Shown here: positions 1 through 5,752 of the stretch, one piece after another
How positions within the stretch are numbered: the stretch's first letter is position 1
How the letters are laid out: the number at the start of each line of letters is the position of its first letter
IMG/VR virus record: IMGVR_UViG_3300021067_000009
Span: 1 to 47,578 of that record
Reading direction: 5' to 3' (one strand)
Source of the DNA: a virus
DNA length: 47,578 nt
Program-made: the position numbers and the translations under genes
The notes under the pieces: model-generated
What the model saw: only the letters and a program-made list of their open reading frames with translations
What the model was told of the DNA's origin: nothing
Database searches by the model: none

Positions 1-1427
1 CAGCGCGAGCCCTCAACGTTTTCGATATCGAACTCCCAGTAGTTCGATTTCACGCCCTTGTGGAACTTCGCCCGCTCCACCTGCGCGCGGCGCGGGTTCA
101 CGCGCAGCTGATACGGCCCATAGGTGTGCCCGGCATCGACCCGCGTGGTGAGCTTCACCTGGCCGGATCCGGTGAGCCCGAGGTATGCCCCGAGCACGCG
201 CTTTAGGGTCTGGGTGCCAAAATCGAGCCGCGCGGTGGAGGCGAGCGCGGCGATCGCGGTGCCGTTGTCGCTGGCGCCCTCGAGCTTGTAGATGCCGTCG
301 GACTTGGCTCCCAGGGCATAGCCCCCGAGGGTGCCAAAGGAGTGATAGTCGAAGCCCTCATAGCGACTTGGCGCGCCGGTGTTCTGGTTGACCACCCAGG
401 TATACGTGACCTCAGTGGCGTCCAGCAGGTACTGGGTGTCCAAAAAGCCGTTCGCGGCGCCGATCGCGCTGAGTGCAAAGGCCGAATCGACAAATCCGCT
501 GTACAGCGAATAGGTCTGCAGGGCGCTGGTGTGATCGAGGTGCCCGGTAAGGGCCACCTGCACCAGAAGCGCGCTCGAGTGGTCGAGGCGACCCTCGATC
601 GAGGCGTATACGGGTAAAGTATATGTCCCGTCGATCGCGCCGTTGCGCGGGCTTAAGATCCCGATCGCGTACTGCTGATCGAGAAAGCCGCCAGCGGCCC
701 CGTATATCTCGATCGAGTGCTGCTGGTCGGCGAATCCGGTCAGGATTGCAAAAGCATCCAGTTCGGATTGATGATCCGCATAGCCGGTGGCTGCCTGATA
801 GGCGGCAGGAAGAACGAAGCTGTGGTGCAGCGAACCATCGATCGGTTGGTAAATGAGCAGCGACTGCGCCGCATCGAGATATCCATTGGCCGCGACCCAG
901 GCATCCAGCTCATACGTGCTGTCGAGGAAGCTGCCCAACGCCTCGACATTGGGCAGTACATACCGCGTATCGAGGTATCCGCCAGCCGCGGCGTAGGAGA
1001 AGAGCTGGGCCTGGCTATCGAGCACACCATCGACGGCGGTGAGCGAGGCGGCCAACGTGTACTGCACGTCGGCGTAACCGTTGGCGGGGTTAAACACCGC
1101 CAGGACGCCTACATGGTCAAGGTAGCCCTGCGCCGCGGTATAGGCGCTGAGTGCCTGTTGGGCATCGACGTACCCTTGGGCGGCGACCGAATTGGTGAGC
1201 GTGTATTGCGAGTCCACGCGCCCATCGGCGGCGAGAGCTTCAACGATCGCGTGCTGCGCATCGAGAAAGCCATTGAGGGGCGTGCCCGGGTCAAGAGCGT
1301 AGGTCCCCTGGTGATTGCCGTCGATGACATCGAAATCGAAAGCATAGGTGCTATCAAATACGCCCTCGAACGAAGTGCCGAGAGACGTGAGGATTTCAAG
1401 GTACGTTTGGGTTACGAGGGATGCCAT
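1..1427 (-). CDS. Tail protein with about twenty 16-residue tandem repeats (3' end missing)
   Basis: The gene starts at an ATG whose A is shared with the TAA of the upstream gene (TAATG), and it is still open at the window edge after about 475 codons. Residues about 22-340 are tandem units of 16 residues (twice 17), consensus G-[YF]-[LVA]-D-x-x-[YQS]-x-L-x-x-[YF]-x-A-x, for example GYVDAQQALSAYTAAQ and GFLDQQYAIGILSPRN. A non-repeated region follows (YEGFDYHSFGTLGGYALGAK) and then KSNYWEFDIENVEG, which resembles the conserved C-terminal region of many phage tail proteins. It is the last visible gene of the leftward virion operon, so a tail fibre or tail-tip role is inferred. No catalytic motif was seen. 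Confidence 0.75.
   Translation of the reverse strand, partial: MASLVTQTYLEILTSLGTSFEGVFDSTYAFDFDVIDGNHQGTYALDPGTPLNGFLDAQHAIVEALAADGRVDSQYTLTNSVAAQGYVDAQQALSAYTAAQGYLDHVGVLAVFNPANGYADVQYTLAASLTAVDGVLDSQAQLFSYAAAGGYLDTRYVLPNVEALGSFLDSTYELDAWVAANGYLDAAQSLLIYQPIDGSLHHSFVLPAAYQAATGYADHQSELDAFAILTGFADQQHSIEIYGAAGGFLDQQYAIGILSPRNGAIDGTYTLPVYASIEGRLDHSSALLVQVALTGHLDHTSALQTYSLYSGFVDSAFALSAIGAANGFLDTQYLLDATEVTYTWVVNQNTGAPSRYEGFDYHSFGTLGGYALGAKSDGIYKLEGASDNGTAIAALASTARLDFGTQTLKRVLGAYLGLTGSGQVKLTTRVDAGHTYGPYQLRVNPRRAQVERAKFHKGVKSNYWEFDIENVEGSR
408..1364 (-). repeat. 48-nt-period coding repeats (16-aa units)
   Basis: About 20 imperfect units lie head to tail inside the partial tail gene. The invariant positions are the leading Gly, the aromatic residue at position 2, Asp at position 4 and Leu/Ile at position 9. 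Two units carry one extra residue. The units have diverged at DNA level, so this is old protein-level repetition and not a recent array. Confidence 0.8.
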
Positions 1428-2482
1428 TACGCAACCTGCTCATAGCCGAATTCCACGGCTTCAGCCTCTGCCTTGGTGAACTGCGCGGTGGTCGAGGGGT
1501 TTGTCGTCACCAGCATATGCAGCGGGCGGTGCGCCTCGGTGAGCGCAGTCGTCGTGCCATTGGTGTCGCTGGCCGAATGCCTGAGCTTGTTGCGGAAGTT
1601 CTGCGCAGCGCCCCCGTGTCGCGGCACCGTCACCACATTGATCCCGTGCACCTTGTCCTGCGGCAAGGTGGCCGAGTGCGTAAAGCGATCGATGTGCCCG
1701 TTGGTCGAGGTGGAGTTTGTGGTGTTGTCCCAATCGTGCGCGCCCTCTTCATCGACCATGGCGAAATTGTCTGTGCCCGAGGTCGGGGTGAAGTCGCTCG
1801 CCACGTCCGCATCGGGCCTTGCGATCGTGAATTTCCAACCCACCAGGCGCGAGTTGTTAAAGCTTCCGGTGTTATCGAGCGCATACCACCAGCTGATCGC
1901 GTACTGCGCCCCGCTGCCATTGGTTTTCCAGTAGATACGATTGGCCGTGGTGCCGCTGTTGGAGGTATCGATGTTGCTGCGGCTGCACCAAAGCGTGTCA
2001 TCGATCCACAGCTGCAGGATTCCTACCGTATCCGAGAGCACCACACGTAGCTCGAGGCGCACCTCTTGGCCCGGGCTAAGAAGGTGCGCTTGGCCGTCGG
2101 CCGTCTGCGCCAGGTTTGTCGAATCAAACAGCAGCGTAACGCTTGCGCCCCGATATAGACGCAAGCTGCCATCCGAGCGCAGCACGAGCGAAATTTGCGT
2201 CGTCGTCGTGGTGTTAATGAGCAGGATCTCATCCCCGCTGCCCAGGTCCGTATCGAATCCCTGATAGGTGAAGGCCACGCCCATCGTGATATCGGTGGCG
2301 GCCGATATCGTGCGAAAGAAGCTGAACGCGGCTGCCCCGCCGATCGCGAGCGCGCCGGTGCCACCAGGTCCCCCGGTGCGATCGAAAGTCAGTTGGGCAG
2401 AGTCGCCTGCGCGCGTATAGAGGCGGTCGAGATCCTCGGCCTCTCCATACGCGCTCAAGGCATCCGCGTGCAGCAGCGCCAT
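1427..2482 (-). CDS. Putative tail/virion protein with lectin-like (LamG-type) fold features
   Basis: A 351-residue protein. The central part (GVAFTYQGFDTD, EILLINTTTTTQISLVLRSD, GSLRLYRGASVTLLFDST, QEVRLELRVVLSDTVGILQL, WIDDTLW) has the alternating hydrophobic strands and the xLRxDGSLxLYRG pattern of concanavalin-like jelly-roll domains in phage tail proteins. The C-terminal third (TDNFAMVDEEGAHDWDNTTN, FRNKLRHSASD, HMLVTTNPSTTAQFTKAEAE) resembles other phage structural proteins of unknown role. It is coupled by TAATG to the repeat tail gene and lies 13 nt after the next gene upstream. The lectin-like fold is inferred from strand pattern only. Confidence 0.55.
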   Translation of the reverse strand: MALLHADALSAYGEAEDLDRLYTRAGDSAQLTFDRTGGPGGTGALAIGGAAAFSFFRTISAATDITMGVAFTYQGFDTDLGSGDEILLINTTTTTQISLVLRSDGSLRLYRGASVTLLFDSTNLAQTADGQAHLLSPGQEVRLELRVVLSDTVGILQLWIDDTLWCSRSNIDTSNSGTTANRIYWKTNGSGAQYAISWWYALDNTGSFNNSRLVGWKFTIARPDADVASDFTPTSGTDNFAMVDEEGAHDWDNTTNSTSTNGHIDRFTHSATLPQDKVHGINVVTVPRHGGAAQNFRNKLRHSASDTNGTTTALTEAHRPLHMLVTTNPSTTAQFTKAEAEAVEFGYEQVA

Positions 2483-2495
2483 GACTTACACGTGC

Positions 2496-3278
2496 TTACA
2501 CGTAAACGCGGTAGCCCAACCGGAAGGCGTTGGCACTCACCGCAGTCGTCACTCCCGCCGGCACCACACGGCGTACCCAGAAGCCCTTGTAATCCCCGGC
2601 CGACAGATCGGGAATGGCAAGGCCGCTTGAGTAGTCGATCGGATTCGCCGCGGTGAAATCCGGCCCAGAGGGCGCGGTGTTCTCATTGGCGATCGTTTCG
2701 ATCGTGGTGTTCTTCGCCTCATCCGCGAGCGCCAGTTGCACGGTGTCCTCGCCCTGGGTGTTCGTCTGCATCCAGAGCTTGATGTTCACCATCGCATCTG
2801 AGGCATGCGCGTTTTTGAAGTACAGCCCCCGGTACTCGGTGTCCCCGGCCAGCGCTTCGGCCTTGCTCACATCGTCAAATATTTTGTTGAGCTGGTTGGC
2901 GATGGTGATGGCGCTGGTCACATCGGCGCTTGGGAGCGAGGCTGCAACCACCGTGACACACAGGATGCCGCCGGAGTTGCCGCCTTGAATGGCGTACTCG
3001 CCATTTGAAGACACAACCACGGGTGTACCGGCGCTGCCGCCTGGTGGGGTCCAGCGCAGCGTGCCCGCGGACTGATCGAAAAACAATGAGCCCACACCTG
3101 CGTTATTGCCCATCGCATCATCGATCGTCACGCCGGTAAGCGTGCCGATGCCGCTCGCGCTCTGTGAGAGCACGCGCCCGCCGGCGGCGGTGGAGATCGC
3201 CCCGCCGAGGGCCGCGGCCGGATCGGTGTTCGCCGCGCCGCCCGAGAGGCGGATTTCAACGTCGGCTTGGTTAGCCAT
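2496..3278 (-). CDS. Putative virion structural protein
   Basis: A 260-residue protein starting MANQADVEIRLSGG, with a good Shine-Dalgarno (GAGG about 9 nt before ATG). The N-terminal half is rich in Gly, Ala, Ser and Thr (EIRLSGGAANTDPAAALGGA). The C-terminal half has the pattern YRGLYFKNAHASDAMVNIKL, then TVQLALADEAKN, then DLSAGDYKGFWVRRVVPAG. That second half looks like the C-terminal half of the protein at 4881-5627 (KIFFKNNHGTLSL, KLAFAVEAALNGS, NLTAGAAQAVWLELTLAAGD), suggesting paralogous virion proteins. The function within the particle is unknown. Confidence 0.6.
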   Translation of the reverse strand: MANQADVEIRLSGGAANTDPAAALGGAISTAAGGRVLSQSASGIGTLTGVTIDDAMGNNAGVGSLFFDQSAGTLRWTPPGGSAGTPVVVSSNGEYAIQGGNSGGILCVTVVAASLPSADVTSAITIANQLNKIFDDVSKAEALAGDTEYRGLYFKNAHASDAMVNIKLWMQTNTQGEDTVQLALADEAKNTTIETIANENTAPSGPDFTAANPIDYSSGLAIPDLSAGDYKGFWVRRVVPAGVTTAVSANAFRLGYRVYV

Positions 3279-3304
3279 AGCAAAGTCCTCTTATAAGAAA
3301 AAAG

Positions 3305-4564
3305 TTATAAATAATCCGCCCCCGTGCGGGAGGCCTCGAGCTCAACATAGTCGGGCGCGAAAAAGCGTGTGCGATCGCCCGCATCCCAAAGATTTGCCAC
3401 CAGCTGCCTTAAGCCATCGTGCTCACGAAAAGCCATGCTTCCTGAGCGGTAGCTCGAGACGGCCACGCGATCCTCCATGATGTTCAACACCTCGCCGGCG
3501 CGCGCGCCGAACACAATCCCATTCGTGGAGAACCACGCCACCGCATCGTATTGTGGCAGCTGGATCCCGGTATCGAACACCGCGCCATAAGGCAGCACAG
3601 AGCGCTGCTGCAGCGCCGGGGTGTCCATGCCGGTAAGAAAGTAGGTTTCATCGGAAGCCACAAAGAGCCCATCGCTCACGGCCTTCAGTACCGTGATGTC
3701 CTCGGGGAACATGATGTAGCCGCGCCGCCGCTTCACTAATCCGTAGCGAAGCGGCTCAGTCATCCACAGCACCCTTCCTTGCGCGATGTAAATCCGCCCG
3801 TTGAGCTCTTCAAGTAGCTGCCCGGGCGGCGGGGTAGAACCAAACTGGGTCTCGAGGCGAATCGTCGCAAGATTCGAGACGCGGGTAATTTTATGCACCG
3901 CGATCGAGGCGGGCGCGTCGATGAGCTTGTAAAGGCCCTCGCCATTGCAGTGCGAGACATAGATGCGCACGTGCGTGACGCCACTTGGCACGCCAGGGAA
4001 GTTAGAGAGCGCGATCGCGCCGCCTTCTGCAACCTCGACCACGCGCGCCAGGCCCGTTCCGGATTCCTGGCCCGCCGCGTCCAAAAAGGTGATCGCGACC
4101 TGGTACGTGCCGGCCGCGAGCTCACCGCCGCCGACCGCCGCGGCCGCGGGCTGCATCTGCGGGGAGGGGATCCCCCAGGGCTTGTCGATGCCATCTTCGG
4201 TGATGATCCCGTTGATGAGCCCATTGGTGTAGTAGGTCTGGCCGTTGAGATTGAGGTAGGCCATCTTGTAGGCGCCTACATTCAGCCGCACGAGCAGCGC
4301 GGCAAACGTGCCATCGGCGCGAATCACGAGTTCCTTCAGGTGTCCGGACTCGACAAAGAAGGTGCGCTTAGGTCCGCTCCAGAGCGAGCTGTGCTGGATC
4401 GAGCCTGAGTACACGCGCGCAGCCCCCTGGCGCACGCCGATTTTGCCGATGTCATCGATATCGATGTTCACCGCGCGCCGTAGCGCATCCGGCGGCAATG
4501 CATCGGACTGCAAGAGCGTGTTGAGCCCCTGACCAAAGCCCTCGAGTGTGACGGGCTTGGGCAT
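3305..4564 (-). CDS. Putative tail/propeller-like virion protein
   Basis: A 419-residue protein. The ATG at 4564 was chosen because it overlaps the TAA of the upstream gene; six more codons upstream would be open. The start (TLEGFGQGLNTLLQSDALPP, then NIDIDDIGKIGVRQGA) matches the opening of a phage virion family I recall as typically reading 'F-x-x-G-L-N ... LP ... N-x-D-hydrophobic-D-x-x-G-x-x-x-R-x-G'. Later parts contain repeated sheet-like segments, including AAGTYQVAITFLDAAGQES. It sits between a fibre-adaptor-like gene and virion genes, so a tail or neck assembly role is inferred. No enzymatic motif is evident. Confidence 0.6.
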   Translation of the reverse strand: MPKPVTLEGFGQGLNTLLQSDALPPDALRRAVNIDIDDIGKIGVRQGAARVYSGSIQHSSLWSGPKRTFFVESGHLKELVIRADGTFAALLVRLNVGAYKMAYLNLNGQTYYTNGLINGIITEDGIDKPWGIPSPQMQPAAAAVGGGELAAGTYQVAITFLDAAGQESGTGLARVVEVAEGGAIALSNFPGVPSGVTHVRIYVSHCNGEGLYKLIDAPASIAVHKITRVSNLATIRLETQFGSTPPPGQLLEELNGRIYIAQGRVLWMTEPLRYGLVKRRRGYIMFPEDITVLKAVSDGLFVASDETYFLTGMDTPALQQRSVLPYGAVFDTGIQLPQYDAVAWFSTNGIVFGARAGEVLNIMEDRVAVSSYRSGSMAFREHDGLRQLVANLWDAGDRTRFFAPDYVELEASRTGADYL

Positions 4565-4875
4565 TACGTGTCCTCGACCCAAAGATAACCCTCGGCTTCC
4601 ACGGTGTTGCCGAGAGAGGTAGCGACAATAAATGTCACCACGTACATCGTCCCGTTGAGGCCGGCGGCGATGCGCACCTGCGCAAGCTGACTCGAGGCGC
4701 TCGCGGATCCGAGGGTGAGCTCGCTCGTGGCGCTGCGCGCGCCCGAACTGGTATCAACCTTCTGCTGCGTAACGGAGCTGACCGACGAAATCGTCTCGCC
4801 CTCGGCAAGCCGGGGCGAGAAGTCCATATCGAACAGCCGCGACTCTGCAGGCTGCTTGCTACGTGTTTGCGGCAT
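4564..4875 (-). CDS. Small fibre-tail adaptor-like protein
   Basis: A 103-residue protein from MPQTRSKQPAESRLFDMDFS. The pattern 'FDMDFSPRLAEGETISSVS ... LGSASASSQLAQVRIAAGLN ... GTMYVVTFIVATSLGN ... EGYLWVED' fits the small phage fibre-tail adaptor family, a compact Ig-like sheet protein of about 100 residues. The start at 4875 lies 5 nt downstream of the previous stop; a longer frame would run into the upstream gene. It is coupled to the next gene by TAATG. The family assignment rests on remembered sequence pattern. Confidence 0.55.
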   Translation of the reverse strand: MPQTRSKQPAESRLFDMDFSPRLAEGETISSVSSVTQQKVDTSSGARSATSELTLGSASASSQLAQVRIAAGLNGTMYVVTFIVATSLGNTVEAEGYLWVEDT

Positions 4876-4880
4876 GGCAC

Positions 4881-5627
4881 TTACACAGTGTTGCCTGCCA
4901 CGCGCATCGTCACCGAGGTGTCGGCCGCGGCGTCCCCGGCTGCCAGGGTCAACTCGAGCCACACCGCTTGCGCCGCCCCCGCGGTGAGGTTCTGGGAGTT
5001 GGCGACGTTCTTCGCGTTCGAGTTGAAGGTGAGCGCGGGAGCGGTGAGGCGGTTGGCGACCGTGGTGGATCCATTGAGCGCCGCTTCCACGGCAAAGGCG
5101 AGCTTGCCGGAGGGGTCGGCGTTCTCCGATATCACCGCACTCGTGAGGGAGAGCGTGCCGTGGTTGTTCTTGAAAAAGATCTTTTCGTAGAACTTGCGCT
5201 CCGAGCCCCCAGCCGCGTCGGCTGAGGCGTTGTAGAAGGGGCGGCGGATCTCGAGCAGCCCCGGCTCAAAGGCCATGATGGTTACGTTGTCACTCGCCTT
5301 GCGCAGCGTCACGGTGCCTTCGGCCGCGCCATCGAGGATCGCTTTCAAGATGCGCTCGAAGCTGGTGGCAAAGTTCACCTGCGTGGTGCCGTTCAGGGTC
5401 TGGGTCTCGCTCACGAGCTCGCCGGCCGCATTACGCCCATAAACAGTCAGGTCTTGCGTGGTGTCGTCGGCGTCGGAAGAGACCACTTCAAGGGTGTCGG
5501 TGGCCGAGATATCGGTGAACACGTAGCGGCAGGTCGTGTCGATCGCGCCGCCCGGGTCGGCCGTGGTGTTGTCATTGACACGGGTGGCCGCGCCGTACGC
5601 CACGATATCGGATGCTGCAACAGGCAT
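4881..5627 (-). CDS. Putative virion structural protein, paralog of 2496-3278
   Basis: A 248-residue protein starting MPVAASDIVAYGAATRVNDN. A sheet-rich middle (TDTLEVVSSDADDTTQDLTV, YGRNAAGELVSETQTLNGTT) is followed by a C-terminal domain similar to that of the 260-residue protein two genes downstream. The start codon lies inside a perfect 8-bp inverted repeat shared with the upstream 18-bp element at 5649-5666, so translation initiation may be controlled by RNA structure. Its position after the capsid, connector and lysis genes suggests a tail or particle-surface protein. Confidence 0.6.
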   Translation of the reverse strand: MPVAASDIVAYGAATRVNDNTTADPGGAIDTTCRYVFTDISATDTLEVVSSDADDTTQDLTVYGRNAAGELVSETQTLNGTTQVNFATSFERILKAILDGAAEGTVTLRKASDNVTIMAFEPGLLEIRRPFYNASADAAGGSERKFYEKIFFKNNHGTLSLTSAVISENADPSGKLAFAVEAALNGSTTVANRLTAPALTFNSNAKNVANSQNLTAGAAQAVWLELTLAAGDAAADTSVTMRVAGNTV

Positions 5628-5666
5628 GAGTAGATCCCCTTAAGAGTTCGGTCACTCATGCGACCC
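5624..5666 (-). promoter_or_regulatory. Start-codon hairpin containing the 18-bp leader element (copy 2)
   Basis: On the plus strand GCATGAGT (5624-5631) is the exact inverse of ACTCATGC (5654-5661). In the mRNA the AUG of the 4881-5627 gene is inside the stem, and the purine-rich AAGGGGA ribosome-binding segment is in the loop. The upstream arm is part of CGGTCACTCATGCGACCC (5649-5666), which recurs exactly at 15391-15408 before the capsid gene. Confidence 0.55.
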
Positions 5667-5752
5667 GACAATGTGGGCCGGTTATACCCCAGCAGGCGAG
5701 CCGGCTGCCAAGCCAGCCCCGGCGAGCGCGAAATGGCGCACACTCCGCGGGC

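Noticed and set aside
717-1445. 242-codon plus-strand open frame
   Set aside because: It lies opposite the 16-residue repeat tail gene, lacks a proper start context and has shadow-type composition.
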